A stretch of 64,000 nucleotides of DNA from Roseinatronobacter sp. S2 (GTDB taxonomy: Bacteria > Pseudomonadota > Alphaproteobacteria > Rhodobacterales > Rhodobacteraceae). The notes below the pieces were generated by a model. It saw only the letters and a list, made by a program, of their open reading frames with translations, searched no databases and was not told where the DNA came from. The stretch covers positions 1,298,001 through 1,362,000 of the forward strand of contig NZ_CP121113.1 in assembly GCF_029581395.1 (NCBI RefSeq). The letters are read 5' to 3'. The translations under genes were made by a program, and so were the position numbers. Below, piece by piece: positions 44,421-53,433 of this stretch (its first letter is position 1; every line of letters starts with the position of its first letter).

Positions 44421-45155
44421 TCAGATCTCGCGCAATTCGCTGACAAAATCATAACGGTCCCCGCGATAGGCCGATCTTGTCAGTTCCACCATGGTGCCAT
44501 CAGTCAGATAGCCGCGCCGTTCAATCCGCAACACTGCCGCCCCGCTGGGCACACCAAGGTTCTGCGCCTCTTCTTCAGATGCAAGCGATGCCGTGACGCG
44601 CTGAAGCCCCGTGACCGGCTTGTTGCCCACTGCATCAAGGGCCGCATACAGCGAATTCTCCACACTGTCATGATCAGGCAGGTAGGTTTCGGGAATGATG
44701 GCATGTTCCAGCGCCAGCGGTTCGCCATTTGCGGTGCGAATGCGCCGGAACCGTTTGACGCGCGCATTCACTGCCAGCCCGAAGGCAATCACCTCATCAG
44801 GCGATGCGGTGTCGGTCGATTTTTCCAGCCAGACCGACCCCGCCACCAGCCCGCGCCTGCGCAGATCTTCGGAAAACCCCGCCAGCATGGAGGACGGTTG
44901 TTCAATCCGTGGCGCGATATAGGTGCCGGACCCGTGTTTGCGCGACAGCACGCCTTCGCGCATCAGAAGGTCAATCGCCTTGCGCACCGTGACGCGTGAC
45001 ACCGCCATGCGTTCGGCAATGTCGCGCTCGGATGGCAGCGCATCGCCCACGGAAAATTCCCCCTGCTGGACCTTCTCGCGCAAAATCGCGGCCAGCCGGA
45101 CATAGATGGGCGTGTCTTCGGCGCGCGAGGCAAGCAGGTCGTGGTGCAATGTCAT
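44421..45155 (-). CDS. GntR/HutC-type regulator of amino-sugar genes
   Basis: A 244-residue regulator: winged helix (LPSERDIAERMAVSRVTVRKAIDLLMREGVLSRKHGSGTYIA) and a UTRA ligand domain (GSVWLEKSTDT, LALEHAIIPETYLPD). It resembles NagR/NagQ, which bind GlcNAc-6-P or GlcN-6-P. It is the last gene of the seven-gene minus-strand operon, overlapping murQ by four bases. A 16-mer repeated before both divergent operons (51302-51317, 51482-51497) is its likely operator. Confidence 0.87.
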   Translation of the reverse strand: MTLHHDLLASRAEDTPIYVRLAAILREKVQQGEFSVGDALPSERDIAERMAVSRVTVRKAIDLLMREGVLSRKHGSGTYIAPRIEQPSSMLAGFSEDLRRRGLVAGSVWLEKSTDTASPDEVIAFGLAVNARVKRFRRIRTANGEPLALEHAIIPETYLPDHDSVENSLYAALDAVGNKPVTGLQRVTASLASEEEAQNLGVPSGAAVLRIERRGYLTDGTMVELTRSAYRGDRYDFVSELREI

Positions 45156-46039
45156 GGCGCGGCCTGCTGTGCGGCCATGGCGTCACGCAATATGCCGCCC
45201 GCGCGGTCAAGTGCGGCATTCGCGCCGTCAGGGGTTGCGCCCATGGCGACCAGCACCGCCGGTTTCACCTGCCAGCCGCATTTCTCCAGCGCGGCTGTGG
45301 CCGCCTGCGCAGGCACACCCGAAATGCGCTGGACCATGGCCTGCGCGCGGCCCCGCAGTTTGATGTTCTGGGGCCGCATATCGACCATAAGCCCGTTATG
45401 CACATGGCCCAGCCGCACCATGATCTGCGTTGAAATCATGTTCAGAACCACCTTTTGCGCCGTGCCTGCCTTCATGCGGGTGGACCCTGCCACCACTTCG
45501 GCACCGGTTTCGGTGGTGATGGCATGCTCCGCTGCGTCCAGCAGGGGGGTGCCGCCATTGCACGCAACCCCGATGGTCAGCGCGCCCGCCGCGCGCGCCG
45601 CCGCGACCGCCGCCACAGTAAAGGGGGTGCGCCCGCTTGCGGCAATGCCGATGACAACATCGCGCGCGTCAATACCTGCGCGCGTCACCTGATCGCGGGC
45701 ATCATCTGCGTCGTCTTCCGCGCCTTCAATGCCCAGCTTCAGCGCCGCTTCACCGCCCGCAATCAGATACTGCGTGCGCGCGTCGGGCCAGTTGAAAGTC
45801 GGGCCAAGTTCGGTGCCATCCTGCACGGCAATGCGGATGGATGTGCCCGCGCCCGCATAGACCAGCCGCCCGCCCGCGCGCAGGCGGGGCAAGGCCCCCT
45901 CGACCAGATCGGCCAGTGCGGGCAGGGCAGGGCCAATGCTGGCAATCGCGGCCATCTGGCTTTCCCAGATGGCGCGCAGGGCGGTCAGGCTGTCCCAGCG
46001 GTCCAGATCACGGTAGCGGGGGTCGGAAAATTCGGTCAT
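45152..46039 (-). CDS. murQ: N-acetylmuramic acid 6-phosphate etherase
   Basis: About 295 residues, SIS-domain lyase cleaving the lactyl ether of MurNAc-6-P to GlcNAc-6-P and D-lactate. Features: VYAGAGTSIRIAVQDGTELGPTFNW, GIAASGRTPFTVAAVAAAR and STRMKAGTAQKVVLNMIST. Start at 46039 (MTEFSDPRYRDLD) is preferred over the longer frame. Its presence says that muramic acid from peptidoglycan is a substrate of this cluster. Confidence 0.92.
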   Translation of the reverse strand: MTEFSDPRYRDLDRWDSLTALRAIWESQMAAIASIGPALPALADLVEGALPRLRAGGRLVYAGAGTSIRIAVQDGTELGPTFNWPDARTQYLIAGGEAALKLGIEGAEDDADDARDQVTRAGIDARDVVIGIAASGRTPFTVAAVAAARAAGALTIGVACNGGTPLLDAAEHAITTETGAEVVAGSTRMKAGTAQKVVLNMISTQIMVRLGHVHNGLMVDMRPQNIKLRGRAQAMVQRISGVPAQAATAALEKCGWQVKPAVLVAMGATPDGANAALDRAGGILRDAMAAQQAAP

Positions 46040-46074
46040 GCACAAGGGCCTTTTATGTCGGTTTTGCGGGTTTA

Positions 46075-47076
46075 TCACATGCTCAGGCGCTGTCCATCTG
46101 CGCCAAAATGGAACGCGCGGTCCATGTCGGGGGTCACAAACGCGCGGTCATTGACTTCGGCGGCGTGTTCACCAAACAGGCGCACGGTAATCAGGCCGTG
46201 CGGGTCTGCGCGCAGGTAAATCAGTGTTTCACCGCCCAGTTGTTCCACATGACTAATGCGCCCTTCGATCATGCCCTTATCCTGCGACAAGGTCAGGTGT
46301 TCGGGGCGAATACCAAGGCTTTTGCCCGCCACACCCAGCGCGGGCGCGTCAAGAAAGTTCATCTTGGGCGACCCGATGAAGCCCGCGACGAATTCATTCG
46401 CGGGGTTTTTATACAGCTCCATCGGCGCGCCGACCTGTTCAATGCGACCGTCGCGCAACACCACAATCCGGTCGGCCAGCGTCATGGCTTCGACCTGATC
46501 ATGGGTCACATAAATCATGGTTGCGCCCAACTCGCGGTGCAGGTTGGCAATTTCAATGCGGGTTTGCACGCGCAGCGCCGCATCCAGATTGGACAGTGGT
46601 TCGTCAAACAAGAACAGCTTGGGCTTGCGCACAATGGCGCGGCCAATGGCCACGCGCTGGCGCTGCCCGCCCGACAATTCCGCAGGCCGGCGCGTCAGAT
46701 AGGCGTCCAGATCCAGCATACTCGCCGCGCGCTCCACCGTTTGCGCAATTTGTGCGCGCGGCTGGCCCGCCTGTTTCAGCCCCAGCCCCATATTGTCGCG
46801 CACGTTCAGATGCGGATAAAGCGCGTAGGACTGGAACACCATTGCAATTTCGCGCTGTGATGGCGGGGTGGTGTTAACCACGGTGCCGTCGATCCTGACC
46901 TCGCCGGATGTGATGTCTTCCAGCCCTGCGATCATGCGCAGCAACGTGGATTTTCCGCACCCCGACGGGCCGACAAAGACACAGAATTCGCCGTCATTCA
47001 CCGTCAGGTCAACTTCGCGGATCACATCGACCGTGCCGAAGGACTTGCAGACTTTATCAAGTGTCAGATTGCCCAT
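46075..47076 (-). CDS. Sugar ABC transporter ATP-binding protein
   Basis: A 333-residue MalK/UgpC-type ATPase: Walker [10 protein letters not shown], signature [15 protein letters not shown], Walker [14 protein letters not shown], and a C-terminal TOBE/regulatory region ([10 protein letters not shown]). It powers the permease pair encoded upstream. Part of the amino-sugar operon. Confidence 0.92.
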   Translation of the reverse strand: MGNLTLDKVCKSFGTVDVIREVDLTVNDGEFCVFVGPSGCGKSTLLRMIAGLEDITSGEVRIDGTVVNTTPPSQREIAMVFQSYALYPHLNVRDNMGLGLKQAGQPRAQIAQTVERAASMLDLDAYLTRRPAELSGGQRQRVAIGRAIVRKPKLFLFDEPLSNLDAALRVQTRIEIANLHRELGATMIYVTHDQVEAMTLADRIVVLRDGRIEQVGAPMELYKNPANEFVAGFIGSPKMNFLDAPALGVAGKSLGIRPEHLTLSQDKGMIEGRISHVEQLGGETLIYLRADPHGLITVRLFGEHAAEVNDRAFVTPDMDRAFHFGADGQRLSM

Positions 47077-47096
47077 CAGGCCCTCCTTGGTATTGG

Positions 47097-48122
47097 TTAT
47101 GCGATGCGCACGGTCTTGCCGGTGCGCACGCTTTCATCGGCGGCCAGACAGACGGCGACAGACCGCACGGCATCGTTGATATGGCGCGACATGTCGTGAT
47201 CTTGCGCGATGGCGCGCGCCATGGCGGCGGCCTGCAAGTCGCACAGGCCCTGATGGCCGGGGCTGTCCGCGAATGTGGTGACGGATTCACCCTGTCCTGC
47301 GGGCGCATGAATCAGATGGTCGGCGGCGGTGTGCCCCTCGACATCGGCTGACCCCAGCCCTTGGGGCGCGCGCAGGGACACGGCCCCTTGCGGTGAAATC
47401 ACGTCTTTGACGAAATGCGCGGTTTCCGACATCATCGGGCCCCAGCCCGCTTCATACCACCCGCAAGATCCGTCTGCGAAGATCACCTGAAAATGCCCGT
47501 AATTATACATATCAGGCGCAATTTCATCTGACAGGCGCAGGCCCATCCCGCGCACTTCCACGGGGGCGGCATCGGTGATCTGGCACATGACATCGACATA
47601 ATGCACACCGCAATCCACAATGGGCGGGGTCGATTGCATCAGCGCTTTATGAATATCCCATGCCGGCCCGCTTGATCGCTGGTTCAGGTTCAGGCGAAAC
47701 ACATAGGGCGGCCCCATGTCGCGCGCGGCTGCAATCAGCGCAATCCATGTCGGGTGATGGCGCAGGATATGGCCCACCATCAGCTTGCGCCCTGTGCGCG
47801 CGGCGGTATTGGCCACGGCCTGACAATCGGCCACGCTGGTGGCCAGCGGCTTTTCGACAAACACATGTGCGCCCGCCTCCATAGCCTTGATCGCATAGGC
47901 GGCATGGCTGTCGGAATAGGTGGCGATGGCCACCATATCGGGCTTCAGGCGTGCCAGTGCTGCGTCGAAATCACGCTCGATCTTCAGATGCGCCAGCGCA
48001 TCGGGTAGGGCCACATCGGACCGGTTCACCAGCCCCACAACCTGAAATTCGGGCAGTTTGGCATATGCCAGCGCATGGCTAAGCCCCATCTGGCCCAGCC
48101 CCGTTACCAGAACACGGATCAT
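47097..48122 (-). CDS. Gfo/Idh/MocA family oxidoreductase
   Basis: A 341-residue NAD(P)-dependent sugar oxidoreductase: Rossmann [16 protein letters not shown] at the N-terminus, [11 protein letters not shown] (the EKP motif) near residue 92, and a [12 protein letters not shown] C-terminal domain. Start at 48122 overlaps the permease stop by four bases. In an amino-sugar operon it may oxidise or epimerise an imported sugar or lactone; its substrate is not known. Confidence 0.88.
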   Translation of the reverse strand: MIRVLVTGLGQMGLSHALAYAKLPEFQVVGLVNRSDVALPDALAHLKIERDFDAALARLKPDMVAIATYSDSHAAYAIKAMEAGAHVFVEKPLATSVADCQAVANTAARTGRKLMVGHILRHHPTWIALIAAARDMGPPYVFRLNLNQRSSGPAWDIHKALMQSTPPIVDCGVHYVDVMCQITDAAPVEVRGMGLRLSDEIAPDMYNYGHFQVIFADGSCGWYEAGWGPMMSETAHFVKDVISPQGAVSLRAPQGLGSADVEGHTAADHLIHAPAGQGESVTTFADSPGHQGLCDLQAAAMARAIAQDHDMSRHINDAVRSVAVCLAADESVRTGKTVRIA

Positions 48123-48955
48123 TTCACGGCCCCCTTTGTAATGCCCCGGATCAATTGACGCGAGAAGATCAGATACAGCACCACCACCGGAAAGATTGCC
48201 AGCGTCAGCGCCGCCAGAACCGCGTTCCAGTTGGTAACATACTGGCCAAGGAAAATCTGGCTGCCCAGTGTCAGTGTCTTGGTGGCTTCCCCCGGGGCCA
48301 GGATCAGCGGGAACCACAAATCGTTCCAGATGGGGATCATGGTGAACACGCCCACTGTGGCCATGGCAGGGCGCACCAGCGGCAGCGCGATGGTAAAGAA
48401 GATGCGGTATTCGCTTAGCCCGTCAATCCGCGCGGCATTCTTCAGATCATCCGAGACCTGCCGCATGAATTCCGACAAGATGAACACCGCCAGCGGCAGA
48501 CCCTGCGCGGTATAGACAAGGATCAGCGCCGTCAGCGTGTTAACCAGATTTGCCGCAACCATGATTTCCAGAATAGCCACCGTGCCCAGCCGGATGGGGA
48601 TCATGATGCCAAGCGCCAGATACAGCGCCATCAGCAGATTACCGCGAAAGCGGTATTCGGCCAGTGCAAACGCCGCCATTGCCCCGAACAGCAGCACGAA
48701 AAACAGCGATGCCACAGTGACAATCATGGAATTCTGGAAATACAGCAGGAAATTGCCCTGCTCCAGCACCGTATGAAACCCCACCAGATCGAATGTTTCG
48801 CGCGTGGGCAGCGACAGCGGGTCGTTGAAAATGGCGCGGCGTGACTTCATCGAATTGATGACGATCAGCACCACCGGATACAATGCCAGCACCGTATAGG
48901 CGATCAGGATCGCATGTGCGGCGGAACTGCGCAGGATATTGGCGCGTGCAGACAT
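48119..48955 (-). CDS. Carbohydrate ABC transporter permease, MalG type
   Basis: A 278-residue permease with six helices and the EAA loop NAARIDGLSEYRIFFTIALPLVRPA. It pairs with the upstream permease as a heterodimer. Nine-base gap to the preceding gene. Confidence 0.93.
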   Translation of the reverse strand: MSARANILRSSAAHAILIAYTVLALYPVVLIVINSMKSRRAIFNDPLSLPTRETFDLVGFHTVLEQGNFLLYFQNSMIVTVASLFFVLLFGAMAAFALAEYRFRGNLLMALYLALGIMIPIRLGTVAILEIMVAANLVNTLTALILVYTAQGLPLAVFILSEFMRQVSDDLKNAARIDGLSEYRIFFTIALPLVRPAMATVGVFTMIPIWNDLWFPLILAPGEATKTLTLGSQIFLGQYVTNWNAVLAALTLAIFPVVVLYLIFSRQLIRGITKGAVK

Positions 48956-48964
48956 GATGACCCC

Positions 48965-49903
48965 CTAGAACTGGTAGCGGCGCAGCCGCGTCTGAACACC
49001 GAACAGATACAGCGACACCCCCGCCAGAATGATGAAGAACATCACCGTGGCCACGGTCGCGCCCATATGCGGATCACCCAGCTGCAACTGAAACCCGAAG
49101 AAGGTGCGGAACAGGAAACTGCCCAGAATATCGGTTGCGTAATTCGGCCCGGCCAGTGCCCCTTGGGTGACATAGATCAGATCGAACGCGTTGAAATTGC
49201 CCACAAATGTCAGGATGGATATGATGCCGATCGTGGGCAGGATCAGCGGCAGCTTGATTTTCCAGAACTGTGATGCGCCGGTGATGCCATCCATTTCGGC
49301 GGCTTCCAGAACTTCATCAGGAATGGACAGCAGCGCGGCATAGATCAGCATCAGGGGAATGCCCACGAACTGCCAGACCGATATCAGCGCCAGCGTGGTC
49401 AGCGCGGACCGCTCCAGCCCCAGCCATGGCGCGAACCAGTTGCCCACGCCAAGGGCGTCCATGAAATTGGGCGCAACCCCCCAAAGCGGCGACAGGATCA
49501 GTTTCCACACAAACCCCACGATCACGAAACTCAGGATTGCGGGAATGAAAATTGCCGTGCGGTAGAAGGCCGCAAAGCGCAGGCGCGGCGTGGACAGGAT
49601 TGCCGCCAGCGCAATGCCGATGGGGTTTTGCACCAGCATGTGAATGACGAAAAACCACAGGTTGTTCCCTGTTGCGTTCCAGAACGCCCCCGACCAGCGC
49701 GGATCGCCAAACAGCGTGGCAAAATTGGCCAGCCCGACAAATTCGCGCGCCCCCCCTTCGCCGCGTGTGAACAGCGACAGGTTCAGCGTGCCAAATAGCG
49801 GGATGATCATGATCGCAGTGTAGATCAGCACGGCAGGGGCCAGAAACACGGCAATATGCCAGCGGATCGGGCTGCGCGGGGCGCGGCGGCGGGGCTGGGG
49901 CAT
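48965..49903 (-). CDS. Carbohydrate ABC transporter permease, MalF type
   Basis: A 312-residue permease with six helices, N-terminal basic segment (MPQPRRRAPRSPIRWHIA) and EAA loop EAAEMDGITGASQFWKIKLPLILPTIG. It forms the channel with the MalG-type permease. Confidence 0.93.
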   Translation of the reverse strand: MPQPRRRAPRSPIRWHIAVFLAPAVLIYTAIMIIPLFGTLNLSLFTRGEGGAREFVGLANFATLFGDPRWSGAFWNATGNNLWFFVIHMLVQNPIGIALAAILSTPRLRFAAFYRTAIFIPAILSFVIVGFVWKLILSPLWGVAPNFMDALGVGNWFAPWLGLERSALTTLALISVWQFVGIPLMLIYAALLSIPDEVLEAAEMDGITGASQFWKIKLPLILPTIGIISILTFVGNFNAFDLIYVTQGALAGPNYATDILGSFLFRTFFGFQLQLGDPHMGATVATVMFFIILAGVSLYLFGVQTRLRRYQF

Positions 49904-49967
49904 GGAACCCTCCGGTAGTGGCGGGAATGGCGCGGCCCCCGATCAGGTCAGGGGCCGCAAATGGCAC

Positions 49968-51221
49968 TTATTGATGCGGTGCATACCACGATGACAAGCC
50001 CGATTGCAGCGCTTCGCCCGCTTCTTCCGGTGTCCATGTGCCGCGCATCACATTTGCCGCAGCCGTCCAGCTTTCGTTCGACAGGTTCGGCGTGCCGCGC
50101 GAAACGATCTGGTGAAAGGGCCGGATGGTGCTTTCGCATTGCTCGCGCCAGCCAAGGAATTCCTGTGCCAGCGGGTCTTCCAGCGTCACTTCGGCGCTGG
50201 ACAGCGGGAAAAAGCCAGGGATGGCGTTGGCCAGCAGGCTTGATGCCTCGCTGCCAGTCAGCCAGCTTAGGAAGGCACGTCCTTCTTCCTGATTTGCGGA
50301 TGCTGCGTTCAGCCCGATGCCCATATCGGTATGATCAGAGATGAAGCAGCCGTCAGTCCCCGCGGGGACTGGCGGCGGGAATGCCCCCATTTCAAAATCG
50401 GCCTGTTCGCGGAAGCCCGCAATTTCCCATGATCCGGCCGGATAGATTGCCGCACGCCCCAGCGTGAACAGGTTCTGGCTGTCAGGATAGCTTTGCGATT
50501 CAAACCCGCGGCCCAGATAGGGCGCCCAACGGGCCAGCTGGCGGAACGGTTCCACCCATGCATCATCTGTCAGGCTGCTTTCGCCCGCGATCAGGGCCGC
50601 GCGTCCTGCCTCTCCACCCCAGAAGTTCACCCCGATATTGGCATAGCCCATGGTCGCGGCTTCCCATTGGTCATTGATGCCCATAGCCATCGGGATATAG
50701 CCGCCATCCGCTTCAATCGCGTCCAGGACGGCAAAGAATTCCTCTTCGGTGGTGGGCACTTCAAGGCCAAGTTCCTCGAAAATCTCGGCATTATAGATGA
50801 ATCCATGGATGACGGACGCCAGCGGCACGCAGAAGGTCTGATCGCCATCATCCGTAGACCAGGCCGATTTCGCCACATCGGAGAAGTTTTCCATCCCGTC
50901 CAGATCGGTCAGGTCGGACAATTGTCCGCGTTCAAACAGTTGCAGCGATGCGTCAAAGGCGCGGCAGGTGATGATATCGCCTGCGGTGCCTGCATCAAGT
51001 TTGGAATTCAGCGCGGAATTGTATTGTGCAGGTGCCATCGGCTGGAAATCCAGCTTGATGCCATCATGCGCGGCTTCAAAAGCCGGAATAATCTGGTTGC
51101 GCCAGATGGAAATATCGTCATTGCGCCAGCTTTCGATTGTCAGCGTGACATCTTGTGCAACTGTGCCTGTTGCGCATAGGGCAATGGCTGTCGACAGGAT
51201 CAGGGTTTTGCGGGTCGTCAT
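49968..51221 (-). CDS. Sugar ABC transporter substrate-binding protein
   Basis: A 417-residue periplasmic protein: signal peptide MTTRKTLILSTAIALCATGTVA (about 22 residues), then a bacterial extracellular-solute-binding family 1 body. ATG 51221 is preceded by AAGGAGG; the longer open frame starts in the regulatory region. First gene of the operon, so it should be strongly expressed; GlcNAc, MurNAc or their oligomers are the likely ligands given the rest of the cluster. Confidence 0.92.
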   Translation of the reverse strand: MTTRKTLILSTAIALCATGTVAQDVTLTIESWRNDDISIWRNQIIPAFEAAHDGIKLDFQPMAPAQYNSALNSKLDAGTAGDIITCRAFDASLQLFERGQLSDLTDLDGMENFSDVAKSAWSTDDGDQTFCVPLASVIHGFIYNAEIFEELGLEVPTTEEEFFAVLDAIEADGGYIPMAMGINDQWEAATMGYANIGVNFWGGEAGRAALIAGESSLTDDAWVEPFRQLARWAPYLGRGFESQSYPDSQNLFTLGRAAIYPAGSWEIAGFREQADFEMGAFPPPVPAGTDGCFISDHTDMGIGLNAASANQEEGRAFLSWLTGSEASSLLANAIPGFFPLSSAEVTLEDPLAQEFLGWREQCESTIRPFHQIVSRGTPNLSNESWTAAANVMRGTWTPEEAGEALQSGLSSWYAPHQ

Positions 51222-51290
51222 TGCAGTCCTCCTTGTTGTGGCGTGGGGCAGCATGCCGGACCGGCGATCCGTTTCTTTTCGCGTCCCCTG

Positions 51291-51317
51291 TGGTATATAG
51301 AACCAAAAGAATACCAT
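51291..51317 (-). promoter_or_regulatory. Candidate operator/promoter of the amino-sugar transport operon
   Basis: The minus strand reads ATGGTATTCTTTTGGT (51302-51317) followed by a near-palindrome TGGTATATAGAACCA on the plus strand (51291-51305). The same 16-mer occurs on the plus strand before the divergent kinase gene. TGGTAT half-sites are typical of NagR-like GntR proteins. Confidence 0.6.
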
Positions 51318-51481
51318 TTGTCTAGAAAATTCGACCGTATGGCTGAAAAGCACACCCTTAAAAACCCGTCAATTTCATGGAAAATCAATCTTTTCATGCA
51401 GTAATATGGCACTCTTAACGTGATAATATCGCGCCATCATGGCTTTTGCAGTGGTCGCATGCGCAAGAAACCACTTTTCAT

Positions 51482-51497
51482 ATGGTATTCTTTTGGT
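51482..51497 (+). promoter_or_regulatory. Candidate operator of the kinase-deaminase-nagA operon
   Basis: ATGGTATTCTTTTGGT, identical to the minus-strand site at 51302-51317, 26 bases before the kinase ATG. The two sites lie 165 bp apart in the 302-bp divergent promoter region. Confidence 0.6.
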
Positions 51498-51523
51498 ATT
51501 GTGAAATTCAAAGGGGGGCAGGG

Positions 51524-52414
51524 ATGCGCATCTTCATTGGACTGGATGGTGGCGGCACAGGCTGCCGCGCACAGGCAGAGCTGGCAGACGGGCGCCGCAC
51601 GCAGGTTGTAACCGGTGGTGCGGCCAATGTCTCCAGCGACCCTGATGGTGCGCTGCGCGAAATCTCAACCGCATTGGCGCGGGCATTTGCGATGGCGCGG
51701 GCCATGCTGCCCGACGGGGCCGCGACAGATGCACAGATTGTGCTGGGGCTGGCGGGCGCAAGTGAATCGGGCGCAGCGCAGCGTTTGCTGCACGCCTTGC
51801 CCTATCCGCAGGTGTCCGTCATGGGCGATATCGACATCTCATTGAAGGGCGCGTTCGGGCAGGATGACGGTATAGTGCTGGCCGTGGGCACCGGATCGGT
51901 GCTGGCCTGCCAGCGCGGCGGGCAGATGCAGCGGATGGGCGGCTATGGTCTGGCGCTGGGCGACGAGGGCAGCGGCGCCTGGATCGGGCGCGAAGCGCTG
52001 CGGCTGTGCCTGCATGCGCGCGACGGGGTTGGACAGGACGGCCCGCTGGTTCAGGCGCTTTCGCACCAGTTCGGGCCGCTGCCGCAGATCATAAGCTTTG
52101 CAGGCCGGGCACGCCCTGCGGATTACGCGGCCCTTGCGCCGCTGGTGCTGCAACATGACCGCGCGCATTGCCCGGTTGCTGGCGCAATTCTGGACCGGGG
52201 CTGCGCCTATCTGCTGCGCGCCATCACCCATTTACAGGCTGGCGCGCATGATATGCCGGTGGCCCCCACAGGCGGGCTTGGGCCTGTGCTGCTGGACCGG
52301 ATCATGGCGCAGGGCGGGGCGTATCTGCACCGCGCGGCCCCCAAAGGAACCGCACTTGATGGTGCCATCTGGCAAGCACGCCATGGCGCAAGACAAAAGG
52401 AAACATCTTCATGA
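51524..52414 (+). CDS. BadF-type amino-sugar kinase (GlcNAc/MurNAc kinase-like)
   Basis: A 296-residue ASKHA-fold kinase of the BadF/BadG family: phosphate-1 loop FIGLDGGGTGCRA, phosphate-2 AVGTGSVLACQRG and GYGLALGDEGSGAWIG. Such kinases phosphorylate GlcNAc, glucosamine or MurNAc (MurK). With an ABC importer and no PTS in the cluster, a kinase is needed to make the 6-phosphates used by MurQ and NagA. ATG 51524 has a GGGGGGCAGGG site upstream. Overlaps the SIS gene by four bases. Confidence 0.88.
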   Translation: MRIFIGLDGGGTGCRAQAELADGRRTQVVTGGAANVSSDPDGALREISTALARAFAMARAMLPDGAATDAQIVLGLAGASESGAAQRLLHALPYPQVSVMGDIDISLKGAFGQDDGIVLAVGTGSVLACQRGGQMQRMGGYGLALGDEGSGAWIGREALRLCLHARDGVGQDGPLVQALSHQFGPLPQIISFAGRARPADYAALAPLVLQHDRAHCPVAGAILDRGCAYLLRAITHLQAGAHDMPVAPTGGLGPVLLDRIMAQGGAYLHRAAPKGTALDGAIWQARHGARQKETSS

Positions 52415-53433
52415 CACAGACCCTGATGGCACAGGAAATCGCGGAAATCCCGTCCAGTGTCGCGGCCTGCCTGAAGGGCAATGCCGAAAGCCTGCGCCTT
52501 ATCGCCGACAATCTGCGCGCGTTCGATCCGCAACTGGTGATCACCGTGGCGCGCGGATCATCGGACCATGCGGCCAGCTATTTCAAATATGCCTGCGAAA
52601 TTCTGGCGGGTATTCCCGTGGCCTCGGTGGGACCATCGGTCGCGTCGGTCTATAATGCCAAGCTGCGGCTGCCGCGCACATTGGGGCTGGCAATATCGCA
52701 ATCGGGCCAAAGCCCTGATATCGTGGCCATGACGCGTGCGGCGCGCGCATCGGGCGCGATAACCGTGGCGCTGACCAATAACCCCGACAGCAATCTGGCG
52801 CAGGGCAGCAGCTATTGCCTGCCGCTGCATTGCGGGCCGGAACGCAGTGTTGCGGCAACCAAAAGCTTCGTCACCTCGGTGGTGGGGGGGCTGGCGCTTC
52901 TGGCCGCATGGCACGATGACCGCGAATTGTCGAACGCGCTGGAGGCGCTGCCCGATGCCTGCGAACAGGCGCTGGCCTGCGATTGGGGCGCGCTGTCCGA
53001 CAGGCTGGTGCGCGCGCCTGCGCTGTTCGTGCTGGGGCGTGGCGCGGGCTATGCGATTGCCAGCGAAATGGCGCTGAAATTCAAGGAAACATCCGCCATC
53101 CATGCCGAAGCCTATTCCGCCGCCGAAGTGCTGCACGGCCCTGCCGCATTGGTGGAACGCGGCTTTCCGGTGCTGGGCATGATCTGCGAAGATGCGGCGC
53201 GCGACAGTTTTGCCGCCACCGCGCAGAAGCTGCACCAACAAGGCGCGGATGTGTTTGTCACCGCCGATCTGCCCGATCTGGTGGCCCTGCCTGCGCCCGC
53301 GGCCCTGCACCCGCTGGTCGATCCGTTGTTGCGGGTCGTGTCCTTCTATGCGTTCATAGAAGGGCTTGCGCGCAGGCGCGGGCTGACCCCCGACACCCCG
53401 CGCTATTTGCGCAAAGTGACCGAGACTGTCTGA
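52411..53433 (+). CDS. SIS-domain glucosamine-6-phosphate deaminase-like
   Basis: A 340-residue protein with two SIS domains like the isomerase half of GlmS (ARGSSDHAASYFKYACE; ISQSGQSPDIV; ETSAIHAEAYSAAEVLHGPAAL). In nag clusters such proteins (NagB-II) convert GlcN-6-P to fructose-6-P and ammonia. Its stop overlaps the nagA start by one base. Confidence 0.88.
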   Translation: MTQTLMAQEIAEIPSSVAACLKGNAESLRLIADNLRAFDPQLVITVARGSSDHAASYFKYACEILAGIPVASVGPSVASVYNAKLRLPRTLGLAISQSGQSPDIVAMTRAARASGAITVALTNNPDSNLAQGSSYCLPLHCGPERSVAATKSFVTSVVGGLALLAAWHDDRELSNALEALPDACEQALACDWGALSDRLVRAPALFVLGRGAGYAIASEMALKFKETSAIHAEAYSAAEVLHGPAALVERGFPVLGMICEDAARDSFAATAQKLHQQGADVFVTADLPDLVALPAPAALHPLVDPLLRVVSFYAFIEGLARRRGLTPDTPRYLRKVTETV

